NCBI GenBank assembly: GCA_018266965.1
Contig: JAFDZJ010000379.1
Span: 1-27,581 of the forward strand
From: Bacteroidota bacterium
GTDB lineage: Bacteria; Bacteroidota; Bacteroidia; Flavobacteriales; Weeksellaceae
Length of the DNA: 27,581 bases
Reading direction: 5' to 3'
Translations under genes and position numbers: made by a program
Notes under the pieces: generated by a model
Database searches by the model: none
The model's input: the letters and a program-made list of their open reading frames with translations, nothing else
Told to the model about the DNA's origin: nothing
In this document: piece after piece, positions 8,034 through 15,414 of the stretch
Layout of the letters: every line of letters begins with the position of its first letter
How positions within the stretch are numbered: the stretch's first letter is position 1

Positions 8034-8976
8034 TCTTTATTATTTCATTAAAATAAAGTGGCCTTTGTTTCACTTCTATATGTATTCTACCAATGTATTC
8101 TCCAATAATACCAAGAAATAATATGATGAGGGAACAAAGGAAAATCATAACGGTTAATAAAGTTAGAAATCCTGTTTTGGCTTCGTTACTTGTCAAACTG
8201 TGATAGATGGAAAACCCTAAAAATAGTATAGACAAAATACAACCCAAAAAACCTATAAAAGTTGCTACTCTCAATGGTTTTATAGAAAATTGAATTACGC
8301 TATCTATTGCCAATTTGTAGAGTTTCCAGAAATTGTATTTAGAAGTCCCCGTCAATCTTTTCGGAGCTACAAAATCTATAACATGGGCATCTCTCAAGCC
8401 TATCAAAGACAACATTCCACGGAACATTCTGTCGTTTTCGTTCAGTTGGTTCAGCCATTCCACATATTTTTTGTCCAGCAATCGAAAGTCGGGCATATTT
8501 CTTGGGATTTTCACATCGGAAATCATGTTGAGCAGCCAGTAATAGGTGTTTCCCATGATTTTGTATCGCAATCCGGTGTCTTCATTATTCACTCTTTTGG
8601 TGAGTACCAATTGATTTCCATTTTGCCAAAGACTAATCATCTCGGTTGCCAATTCTACCGGGTGTTGCAAATCGGCATCCATAAAAAGAACGGCGTATTT
8701 TCCGTGATGATTTTCTGAAGCTACAAAATTAAGTCCGGCAGTCATTGCCATTTCATGTCCAAAATTTTTGGATTGATTGATGATGACAATGTTTTTAAAT
8801 TCTTTTTGTAAAGCCAAAAGGTTTTCCAAAGTAGCATCTGTAGAGCCATCATTCACAAAAACCAGTTCGTAATTTTCTACATTGATTTTTTGGAGTTCTG
8901 TATCCAGTTGTTTCACTAGGATTTCTACATTGGACTCTTCATTATAAGCCGATATGATGAAAAAAATCTTACCCAT
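8020..8976 (-). CDS. Polyprenyl-phosphate glycosyltransferase, GtrB/ArnC/FlmF2-like (GT2 with C-terminal membrane helices)
   Basis: A protein of 318 aa. The N-terminal GT2 domain has FFIISAYNEESNVEILV, LVFVNDGSTDATL and LFMDADLQHPVEL with the DxD site; a CDPDFRLLD-like element appears as MPDFRLLDKKYVEWL. Two C-terminal hydrophobic helices (about 235-258 and 268-290) end in GEYIGRIHIEVKQRPLY, the classical tail of dolichyl-phosphate-mannose-synthase-like bacterial enzymes. These move a sugar from a nucleotide donor to undecaprenyl phosphate on the inner face of the membrane. It follows the methyltransferase by 3 nt and overlaps the GT-C-like gene, so it belongs to one operon. GtrB moves glucose, ArnC formyl-aminoarabinose and FlmF2 GalNAc; the sugar here is unknown, but the deacetylase in the operon favours an N-acetyl-hexosamine. 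Confidence 0.93.
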   Translation of the reverse strand: MGKIFFIISAYNEESNVEILVKQLDTELQKINVENYELVFVNDGSTDATLENLLALQKEFKNIVIINQSKNFGHEMAMTAGLNFVASENHHGKYAVLFMDADLQHPVELATEMISLWQNGNQLVLTKRVNNEDTGLRYKIMGNTYYWLLNMISDVKIPRNMPDFRLLDKKYVEWLNQLNENDRMFRGMLSLIGLRDAHVIDFVAPKRLTGTSKYNFWKLYKLAIDSVIQFSIKPLRVATFIGFLGCILSILFLGFSIYHSLTSNEAKTGFLTLLTVMIFLCSLIILFLGIIGEYIGRIHIEVKQRPLYFNEIIKNDVE

Positions 8977-8979
8977 AAC

Positions 8980-9753
8980 TTAGTTCTTCACAAAAACGCC
9001 AATGTATTTTCCCTCAAAAGAAATCACGGTAGGTTGAATATTTTTTCCCTCGCAAAAATCTTGAAAAGCAGAATTGTCATTGATGTCATCAGAAATGAAA
9101 ACCCCACCTTTTTTCAGGTGTTTATACAATTCTTGGTATGCCCAATACATTCCTTCATACGCCTTGTCCGAGTCGTAATGCACCACATCAAACTCCTTTT
9201 GGTAAAGGAAAATTTGTGGTAAGGACTCTCGATCCGCATGTCGGAAAAGTCGCCAATTTTTTTTCAATTCTTCAGGGACAATATAACCAACAAATTGGTC
9301 GCCATCTTGTCCCAGATACGGCATATCCGAGCTATACAAATGTCCATTTCTTTTGGTTAATGATTGTAAAGCTGCAAAAGATGACCAACCGTATGCAACA
9401 CCGGTTTCCAAAACATTTTTTGCTTGGGTATATTCGCAAGCTGCATAGATAAGCTCCAAAGCACCGGCTCCACCCATTTTTATAGGGCAAGAATTTTGCT
9501 TTTGCAGAGCTGTATTAAATCCTGAAGGAAACTGTTCAGCAAAAGGAATAGATTCTATTCCAAATAAATTTTTGATGGCTGTTTCTTGGGAAACGGCAAT
9601 AGTAGAAGCCCAAATATTGGTCTTTTCTTTCCCTTTGAAAGCGGCATTTCTATTGAAAACATTTTTAATTATTTTCCTCCCCAACTCCGGATATAGGTCT
9701 GGTCTTTTTAGGTAGGCAAAAAATGTTTTGGTTACTCGTATAACTTCGCTCAC
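8980..9753 (-). CDS. Class I SAM-dependent methyltransferase (Methyltransf_24-like)
   Basis: A protein of 257 aa. The SAM-binding motif I is NVLETGVAYGWSSFAAL (about residues 113-129), followed by an acidic strand end in HLYSSDMPYLG, then FDVVHYDSDKAYEGMYWAYQ and KKGGVFISDDINDN. This arrangement is that of the Methyltransf_24/CmcI-like O-methyltransferases often found in glycan loci. The first 90 residues are a basic helical extension. It is the promoter-proximal gene of the - strand operon, so it may methylate the same sugar the downstream genes transfer, but no substrate can be read from the sequence. A TAnnTTTG box sits 26-33 nt upstream of its ATG. Confidence 0.87.
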   Translation of the reverse strand: MSEVIRVTKTFFAYLKRPDLYPELGRKIIKNVFNRNAAFKGKEKTNIWASTIAVSQETAIKNLFGIESIPFAEQFPSGFNTALQKQNSCPIKMGGAGALELIYAACEYTQAKNVLETGVAYGWSSFAALQSLTKRNGHLYSSDMPYLGQDGDQFVGYIVPEELKKNWRLFRHADRESLPQIFLYQKEFDVVHYDSDKAYEGMYWAYQELYKHLKKGGVFISDDINDNSAFQDFCEGKNIQPTVISFEGKYIGVFVKN

Positions 9754-9778
9754 TGTGTTTTCAAATTTTTATTAATTG

Positions 9779-9786
9779 CAAAAATA
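9779..9786 (-). promoter_or_regulatory. Putative -7 promoter element of the leftward operon
   Basis: Reads TATTTTTG on the - strand, an exact match to the Bacteroidota -7 consensus TAnnTTTG. It lies 25 nt from the start codon of the methyltransferase gene. No TTG was found at the usual -33 distance, so this is a sequence match only. Confidence 0.5.
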
Positions 9787-9806
9787 CTGTTTTTGTTGAA
9801 TATTAG

Positions 9807-9814
9807 TATCTTTG
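9807..9814 (+). promoter_or_regulatory. Putative -7 promoter element of the rightward glycosyltransferase operon
   Basis: Reads TATCTTTG, an exact match to TAnnTTTG, 34 nt before the ATG at 9849. The genes from 9849 to 15278 are closely spaced on the + strand and could all depend on it. No -33 TTG was found at the normal spacing. Confidence 0.55.
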
Positions 9815-9848
9815 TAATCCCAAATAGTTCAAAAAAACACAAATATCT

Positions 9849-10391
9849 ATGCTAACCCAACTCTACGAGAAATTTCAACGAAAAAAACAATTGGAGATTT
9901 TGAAAAAACATTCACAATCTTCGTTTGAAAATTTCAAAATAGGTGTTTCCAATCATTTTACTATTTATCCCAAAATAAAAAATTTGGTTTTAGGAAGAAA
10001 CATCAATTTCCGAAATTATATTCATATCATTGTTCAAAATAATGCCGAATTAATCATTGGAGATAGAGTTTTTCTTAATAATTTTTGCTCTATCAATTGT
10101 TTGGAAAAAATAGAGATTGGTGACAATACACTGTTTGGGGAGAATGTAAAACTTTACGATCACAATCATCAATATCATAACTCTCCCAATTTTGAAATTT
10201 CTCATTCGGAATTTTCTACTGCTCCCATAAAAATAGGGAAAAACTGTTGGCTGGGTTCTAATGTTGTTGTTTTGAAAGGCGTAACCATCGGCGACAATTG
10301 TATTATCGGTGCGGGTTGTGTTGTTTATAAAGATGTTCCTACAAATTCTACTATCATCAACAAACAAGATTTAACCATTATCCCTCGTTAA
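9849..10391 (+). CDS. Left-handed beta-helix (hexapeptide) acyltransferase
   Basis: A protein of 180 aa. From about residue 45 it shows hexapeptide repeats (LVLGRNINF, LIIGDRVFLNN, IEIGDNTLFGENVKL, IKIGKNCWLGSNVVVLKG, VTIGDNCIIGAGCVVYKDV), the signature of CysE/LacA/WcaF-type acyltransferases, which act as trimers in the cytoplasm, usually with acetyl-CoA. The YDHNHQYHN stretch gives the expected catalytic histidine region. It probably O- or N-acetylates a sugar of the polysaccharide repeat unit. It is the first gene of the rightward operon, and the next gene's ATG follows its TAA directly with no gap. The N-terminal 40 residues are helical and basic and may help membrane contact. Confidence 0.92.
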   Translation: MLTQLYEKFQRKKQLEILKKHSQSSFENFKIGVSNHFTIYPKIKNLVLGRNINFRNYIHIIVQNNAELIIGDRVFLNNFCSINCLEKIEIGDNTLFGENVKLYDHNHQYHNSPNFEISHSEFSTAPIKIGKNCWLGSNVVVLKGVTIGDNCIIGAGCVVYKDVPTNSTIINKQDLTIIPR

Positions 10392-11228
10392 ATGAAATTT
10401 TCTGTACTCATCGCTCATTATAACAATGCCAACTATTTCAAAGATTGTTTTGAGTCTTTGCGAAAACAAACCTACCAAAACTGGGAAGCCATAATTTTGG
10501 ACGATGGGTCTATGGAAGAAGAAAAAAAAACTGTTCAAGAACTTATCAAAAATGATAGTCGTTTTAAATATTTTGAAAACGAGAAAAATTCTGGAGTTGG
10601 TGTTACCAAAGCAAAATTGATAGAATTGGCAACCGGAGAAATTTGTGGATTTGTGGATCCCGATGATGCGATTTTGCCTAATGCAATTGAATCTTCCATT
10701 AATAATTTTAATCAAGATAAGAAAATTGTTCTTACCTATTCCAGATTTATGGCCTGCAATGAGAATTTACAACCTATAAAAGAATTTTCAGCAGCAAAAC
10801 AAGTCCCAAATTTTGATAAAAATTTCTTTAATTTTCCGGTGCAAATCGCTCATTTTGTTTGTTTTAGAAAAGGAATATATGAGCAAACAGAAAAAATGGA
10901 TACTGCAAAAAAAATTTCCGAAGACCAAGATCTGTACCTGAAATTATATGAAAATGGAAAAGTAAAATTCATTAACGAAACCAATTATCTTTATAGAACT
11001 CACGACAAAGGAATTTCGCAAAACGACAACAAGAAAAAATCTTATGAATATTGGGCAGAAGTGATTTTTAACGCTATGAAAAGGAGAGGTTTGAAATCAA
11101 TTAACGGAAAAAAAATACCAGAAACCTATACCAATTCCGATGAGATTTTTCAACTTTTAGACTATCAAAATGGTTGGAAATTTCGTGTCTTAAAAAAAAT
11201 TAAAATACTGTTTCAAAAACTACAATGA
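10392..11228 (+). CDS. GT2 family glycosyltransferase
   Basis: A protein of 278 aa. GT2 features are FSVLIAHYNNANYFKDCFESL, AIILDDGSMEEEKK and GFVDPDDAILPNAIE, where DPDD takes the place of the DxD motif. The later ISEDQDLYLKLYE (the ED/QD catalytic-base region) and YLYRTHDKGISQN are also typical. The ATG follows the preceding stop directly, and the TGA overlaps the ATG of the next gene (ATGA at 11225-11228), so it is embedded in a translationally coupled operon. It is only distantly similar to the GT2 pair at 1748 and 4910. Donor and acceptor are unknown. Confidence 0.92.
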   Translation: MKFSVLIAHYNNANYFKDCFESLRKQTYQNWEAIILDDGSMEEEKKTVQELIKNDSRFKYFENEKNSGVGVTKAKLIELATGEICGFVDPDDAILPNAIESSINNFNQDKKIVLTYSRFMACNENLQPIKEFSAAKQVPNFDKNFFNFPVQIAHFVCFRKGIYEQTEKMDTAKKISEDQDLYLKLYENGKVKFINETNYLYRTHDKGISQNDNKKKSYEYWAEVIFNAMKRRGLKSINGKKIPETYTNSDEIFQLLDYQNGWKFRVLKKIKILFQKLQ

Positions 11229-12388
11229 CCGAAAATAACAAAATAAAACTCCTTTTCCGCCATCGTTCTATGGAAATGGGTGGGGTAGAAAAAGTGATGC
11301 TCAGCCTTCTGAATAATTTGGATAAATACAAATTCGAAATGACAGTTTGTCTGAATTTGAACCAAGGTGAACTGAGAAACGAATTTCCAAACCATGTAAG
11401 AAAAGTGTATTTAGCAGATGGTAAAGAAGATTTTTCTAAAAATCCGTTCTTGCAAAAATTACAATTGTGGAGGAGACAAAAAAAATTACAATACCTTACA
11501 AAATACCCTGAAATTATTGACCGAGATTATCTTAAAGAAAATTATGATATTGAAATCGGTATGACCTACAATGATTTTGAATCGGTGTTAAATTCTACCA
11601 ACAAAAATTCCAAAAAAGTAGGATGGTTTCATTCCGAAATACAATTGCCCAAGTTGCAACCTCTTGTGCCAAAAATTTTGGAGCATTTTCCACAATTTGA
11701 CTATATGATATATTGTTCGGAAAAAATAAAAACGCTGATGCACCAATACTATCCCGAATTGGAATACCCCAAAGAAGAAGTCATCATCAATGCTATTCCG
11801 ATTGAAGAAATTAAGAAAAAAGCCAAAGAAAAAATCGAAGATTTTCCAAAAGGAAAACCTGATTTTGTATCCATCGGAAGGTTGCATACCAGAAAAGGAT
11901 ATCACAAACTGATGGAAGCTCATGCAAAACTTTTGGAAGAAGGATTAGAGCATTCAGTTCTGATTGTTGGCGATGGCGAAGAATTACAAAATCTTTTAGC
12001 TCAACAAAAGAAATTAGGTGTGGAAAAGTCCTTTTTTTTCGGAGGAAACAAAATGAATCCTTATCCTTATATTGAAAATGCAGATTTTTTTATTCTCCCT
12101 TCCGAATCCGAAGCTTGGCCTTTGGTAATTGCAGAAGCATTAATTTTGCAAAAACCTATTATCGCTACCAAAACAGGCGATATTCCGGAGATGATTTCGG
12201 ATAAAAAAACAGGAATCTTAATTGACTATAATACCGATGAAATGTACCGAGCAATGAAAGGATTTCTGACAAATAAAAACCTTATTGAAGAGATAAAACA
12301 AAATCTTACCAATATTGAAAAACAATTCGATAACGAGAAAATTTTTTCAAAAGTAGAAGAAATCTTTGTTAATTTAGCCAAAAACTAA
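11225..12388 (+). CDS. GT4 family glycosyltransferase (GT-B fold), first of three
   Basis: A protein of 387 aa. The N-terminal Rossmann domain starts KIKLLFRHRSMEMGGVEKVMLSLL (the GGVEKV glycine loop); the C-terminal donor domain has DFVSIGRLHTRKGYHKLMEAH, VLIVGDGEE, NPYPYIENADFFILPSES and the E-x7-E type ESEAWPLVIAEAL motif. This is the classic Glycos_transf_1 layout of retaining enzymes such as WbaZ or PimA. The two domains are joined by a short linker (EEIKKKAKEKIEDFPKGKPD). It overlaps the preceding GT2 gene by 4 nt and is followed after 3 nt by an acyltransferase gene. It shares its layout with the GT4 proteins at 12965 and 14058, suggesting old duplications. Confidence 0.93.
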   Translation: MTENNKIKLLFRHRSMEMGGVEKVMLSLLNNLDKYKFEMTVCLNLNQGELRNEFPNHVRKVYLADGKEDFSKNPFLQKLQLWRRQKKLQYLTKYPEIIDRDYLKENYDIEIGMTYNDFESVLNSTNKNSKKVGWFHSEIQLPKLQPLVPKILEHFPQFDYMIYCSEKIKTLMHQYYPELEYPKEEVIINAIPIEEIKKKAKEKIEDFPKGKPDFVSIGRLHTRKGYHKLMEAHAKLLEEGLEHSVLIVGDGEELQNLLAQQKKLGVEKSFFFGGNKMNPYPYIENADFFILPSESEAWPLVIAEALILQKPIIATKTGDIPEMISDKKTGILIDYNTDEMYRAMKGFLTNKNLIEEIKQNLTNIEKQFDNEKIFSKVEEIFVNLAKN

Positions 12389-12391
12389 TCC

Positions 12392-12955
12392 ATGAATTTT
12401 ATTTTCCGCATAATTCTAAAACTTCATACCATTTGCAAAAACCTGCATGATAAAGCATATATAGAAATTTGCAAAACCAAAGGTATGAAAGTGGGGAAAG
12501 CCGTTATTTTTGTAGAAGCTCCGGATTTTGGTTCCGAACCTTTTCTTATAGATATTGGCGATAGAACAAAAATTACAGCAGGAGCAAGATTCATCAACCA
12601 TGATGGTGCTATGTACACCATCCGAAGTATGGGAAAATACGCCGATGCTCGAAATTTTGGCAGAATAAAACTGGGTGAAAACTGTTTCGTTGGGAATAAT
12701 TGTACTTTTCTTCCCGGATCTCAAATGGGCGATAATTGCATTTTGGGAGCAGGTTCGGTACTCAATTCTTCTATGCCTGACAATTCGGTATATGCAGGAG
12801 TTCCGGCAAAATTTATTTGTACAATCGAAGAATATGGAGACAAAGCATTGTCGAATAACATCATGTATCCCAGAGAATTGGAAGAAAATAGAGCTGCTTT
12901 GGAAAAATATATTTCAGAAAATCTTCCGCATACATACAAACTAGAGAAAAAATAA
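12392..12955 (+). CDS. Left-handed beta-helix acetyltransferase (WcaB/maltose-acetyltransferase-like)
   Basis: A protein of 187 aa. Residues about 50-145 carry hexapeptide turns (LIDIGDRTKITAGARF, IKLGENCFVGNNCTFLPG, SQMGDNCILGAGSVLNSSM) and the FINHDGA segment with the likely catalytic histidine; DNSVYAGVPAKFI is the standard end of the helix in NodL/LacA-like acetyltransferases. A C-terminal charged helix follows. It is a cytoplasmic acetyl-CoA-dependent enzyme and is predicted to acetylate a sugar nucleotide or lipid-linked sugar. It sits between two GT4 genes with gaps of 3 and 9 nt. It differs in sequence from the first hexapeptide enzyme at 9849, so two different acetylations are likely. 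Confidence 0.92.
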   Translation: MNFIFRIILKLHTICKNLHDKAYIEICKTKGMKVGKAVIFVEAPDFGSEPFLIDIGDRTKITAGARFINHDGAMYTIRSMGKYADARNFGRIKLGENCFVGNNCTFLPGSQMGDNCILGAGSVLNSSMPDNSVYAGVPAKFICTIEEYGDKALSNNIMYPRELEENRAALEKYISENLPHTYKLEKK

Positions 12956-12964
12956 TTGTAATTA

Positions 12965-14047
12965 ATGACTATTAACAAAAAAAAGACAATCATTTTTATT
13001 CTTCCAGACTTGGAAAGTGGTGGAGCTGAAAGAATTGTTACTACCATTGCAAATCATTTGTCAAGAGAAAAATTTGTTCCAAAAATACTTTTGTTACGAA
13101 AAGAAGGTGCTTATATTACATTACTAAAAGACGATGTAGAAATTATCGATTTGAAAGTTAAACGAATCCGCCAATCGATTTTTCCAATTTTAGGAGTTAT
13201 AAAAAAATACAAGCCAAGCATAGTTTTTTCGGGTTTCGGAGAAGTGAATGCCTATCTCGCTCCTTTTATTCCGTTGTTCAGAAAGACAAAATTCATCGCC
13301 AGAGAAACCAATGTGGTAACAGAACATGTTACAAGACCAGAGATTAAATTTTTCTATAAATTCTATAATAATTACCATAAAATCATTTGCCAGAGTGATG
13401 ATATGAAAAAGGATCTATTAGAAAAATGGAATATCAAACCCAAAAAAATTATAAAAATTAACAATCCTGTGGATTTTCAAGCAATCGACAAACATTTGGG
13501 AAATCAAGAAAAACCAGAAAGCTATGGCTCCGAATATAAAAATGTGGTTGCTGTAGGAAATTTAGCGGTAAGAAAGGGTTTTGATAATCTGTTGAAAGTT
13601 TTTTCATATCTAAAAGATGAAAAAATCCTACTTCATATTTTAGGAGATGGAGTCGAAAAGGAAAATCTGTTGCAGATGAAAGAAAATTTAGGACTATCAC
13701 AAATTATTTTTCACGGGAAAAAAGAAAATCCTTATCCTTATCTGAAATTTGCAGACCTATTTGTTCTTTCGTCAAGATACGAAGGTTTTCCAAATGTGCT
13801 TTTAGAGGCCGGAGCTTGTGGAACTTTTGCTTTGGCAAATGATTGTCCTGGAGGGATAAGAGAAATTGTACAAAAAGGGATAAATGGCGAAATTGAAAAA
13901 ATAGAAAATCATGAAGTTTTTGCGAAAAATATTATTGAAATTTTGAATAAAAAGCATTACAGCCAAGAAATAAGAAACGCAATAGAATCTAGGTTTTCCA
14001 AAGAAATAATCATGGAAAAATATGAAGAAGTTTTAGATGAATTGTAA
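12965..14047 (+). CDS. GT4 family glycosyltransferase, second of three
   Basis: A protein of 360 aa. N-terminal TIIFILPDLESGGAERIVTTIANHL (GGAER loop); a central FIARETNVVTEH; a C-terminal domain with VAVGNLAVRKGFDNLLKVF, LHILGDGVEKENL, NPYPYLKFADLFVLSSRYEGFP and VLLEAGACG, containing the usual donor-binding E-x7-E arrangement. The SSRYEGFPNVLLEA string is close to that of the GT4 at 14058. This type commonly transfers GalNAc, GlcNAc or hexoses in O-antigen and colanic-acid-like assembly; the sugar is not predictable here. It starts 9 nt after the acetyltransferase gene and is followed by the third GT4 gene after 10 nt. Confidence 0.93.
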   Translation: MTINKKKTIIFILPDLESGGAERIVTTIANHLSREKFVPKILLLRKEGAYITLLKDDVEIIDLKVKRIRQSIFPILGVIKKYKPSIVFSGFGEVNAYLAPFIPLFRKTKFIARETNVVTEHVTRPEIKFFYKFYNNYHKIICQSDDMKKDLLEKWNIKPKKIIKINNPVDFQAIDKHLGNQEKPESYGSEYKNVVAVGNLAVRKGFDNLLKVFSYLKDEKILLHILGDGVEKENLLQMKENLGLSQIIFHGKKENPYPYLKFADLFVLSSRYEGFPNVLLEAGACGTFALANDCPGGIREIVQKGINGEIEKIENHEVFAKNIIEILNKKHYSQEIRNAIESRFSKEIIMEKYEEVLDEL

Positions 14048-14057
14048 TTGAAACTCA

Positions 14058-15278
14058 ATGCAACAAAAGAAAAAAATACTTATCAGGATGGGTTCTCTTC
14101 GCCATGGTGGAGCGGAAAAAGTTTTGGCTACCTTCCTGAAAAATTTACCAAAAGACAAATACGAAATCGACCTTTTGCTCAATTTGTATTCAGGAAAATA
14201 CCTTGCGGAAATTCCGGATTGGATTAATATTTTGTATCTGAACAAAGGCGAAATGATTACTACCAACCGTTTGCAAGATATTCCAAAAAAAGCATATCGG
14301 GTAATTTATCAAAAAATGCTGAAGTTTTTTCCAAGTTTGTTGTATAAATTCATTCTTAAAAATAAAAAATACGACATCGAGTTTGCGGGAATCCATGGTT
14401 TGAGAGATGAAATACTCAATTCGCCAAATAAAAACTCTAAAAAACTCATTTGGATACACAACGATTTGCGGAAAACTCATTTCCATAATTATACCGATGA
14501 GGAAATTAGGAAGTTTTTTGGGTATGATAAAATCTTGGTTATCTCCGAACACATCCAAAAAGATTTTGAAAACCTCGCACAAAATGAAATCGAAAAATCC
14601 AAAATAATCAGAATTTATAATCCTTTGGATACAGAGGAGATTAAGAGTAAGGCTGAGGTTAAGACAGAGATTGAGGCTGAGTTTAAGATTAAGGCTGAGA
14701 TTCAGGAACATCAACCATCAACCATCAACCATCAACCATTAACCATCAACCAACAACCAACCTTCGTTTCCATAGGTACAGTTTTCCCTCAAAAAGGGTA
14801 TGACCGATTATTAAAAGTTCATAGAAAATTATTAGATGAAGGTTTAAATCATAAAATCCTTATCATTGGAGATGGTTATGATTTTGAAAATATTAAAAAA
14901 CTTCAAAATGAATTGAAAGTTGAAAATTCTGCTACATTGCTAGGTTTTACCGACAATCCTTATCCTTACCTTAAAAATGCAGATTATTTTGTGTTGAGTT
15001 CCAGGTACGAAGGTTTCCCAACGGTTTTGTTTGAAGCGATTACTTTAAAGAAAAACATCGTTGCTACCAATGTTTCAGGAGTTTCTGAAATGTTGGAAAA
15101 TGGAAAATTAGGATTGATTGTAGAAAATTCAGAAGATGGAATTTATATCGGAATGAAACAAGCATTAACCCAACCGGAAAGTTTTGAAAAGTACCAAAAG
15201 GAATTACAAGAATACAAAATACCTTTTGATTTGGAAAATTCTGTACAGGAGATTATGAAGGTTATAGATGGGATATGA
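14058..15278 (+). CDS. GT4 family glycosyltransferase with a low-complexity insertion in the inter-domain linker, third of three
   Basis: A protein of 406 aa. It has the GT-B layout: ILIRMGSLRHGGAEKVLATFL at the N-terminus, then TFVSIGTVFPQKGYDRLLKVH, ILIIGDGYDF, NPYPYLKNADYFVLSSRYEGFP and VLFEAI. Compared with the GT4 at 11225, the linker between EEIKSKA and FVSIG is 36 residues rather than 13. The extra part (about residues 194-235) is a K/E-rich dipeptide series followed by the 7-residue repeats HQPSTIN and HQPLTIN, produced by simple DNA repeats described separately. The catalytic domains on both sides are intact and in frame, so the enzyme is probably active. It is the last gene of the rightward operon; no clear terminator hairpin follows before the next promoter. 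Confidence 0.92.
   Translation: MQQKKKILIRMGSLRHGGAEKVLATFLKNLPKDKYEIDLLLNLYSGKYLAEIPDWINILYLNKGEMITTNRLQDIPKKAYRVIYQKMLKFFPSLLYKFILKNKKYDIEFAGIHGLRDEILNSPNKNSKKLIWIHNDLRKTHFHNYTDEEIRKFFGYDKILVISEHIQKDFENLAQNEIEKSKIIRIYNPLDTEEIKSKAEVKTEIEAEFKIKAEIQEHQPSTINHQPLTINQQPTFVSIGTVFPQKGYDRLLKVHRKLLDEGLNHKILIIGDGYDFENIKKLQNELKVENSATLLGFTDNPYPYLKNADYFVLSSRYEGFPTVLFEAITLKKNIVATNVSGVSEMLENGKLGLIVENSEDGIYIGMKQALTQPESFEKYQKELQEYKIPFDLENSVQEIMKVIDGI
14637..14762 (+). repeat. In-frame hexamer plus heptamer simple repeats within a GT4 gene
   Basis: Bases 14637-14702 form eleven imperfect hexamers of the type RAGRYT (GAGATT, AAGGCT, GAGGTT and others), coding alternating K/E and small or hydrophobic residues. 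Bases 14710-14762 form seven heptamers, five of them ATCAACC with one ATTAACC and one AACAACC, then a partial unit. Three heptamers equal 21 nt, so the protein shows a 7-residue period. The two GT4 paralogues lack this stretch. Confidence 0.9.
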
Positions 15279-15387
15279 AAAACCAAAAAAAATATTTTTA
15301 AATTTTGTAAAAGAAATTGCACTTACTAGTTGAATTTGCAATTTGAATTTTGTTTAAAAAAAATGAGGTAGATATAAAATAATATCA

Positions 15388-15395
15388 TAAATTTG
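15388..15395 (+). promoter_or_regulatory. Putative -7 promoter element of the T9SS cargo gene
   Basis: Reads TAAATTTG, an exact match to TAnnTTTG, 19 nt before the ATG at 15415. It lies in the 136-nt AT-rich gap after the glycosyltransferase operon, so this gene probably has its own transcript. A -33 TTG at standard spacing is not evident. Confidence 0.55.
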
Positions 15396-15414
15396 TTTTT
15401 ATTTTTTTTAGATT

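Noticed and set aside
8290..8718. + strand reading frame of 142 codons
   Set aside because: It is opposite the polyprenyl-phosphate glycosyltransferase gene, whose motifs are clear, and shows no domain of its own.
15279..15330. Terminator after the third GT4 gene
   Set aside because: Only an A/T run with a weak AAAATATTTT fold is present; there is no G/C stem.
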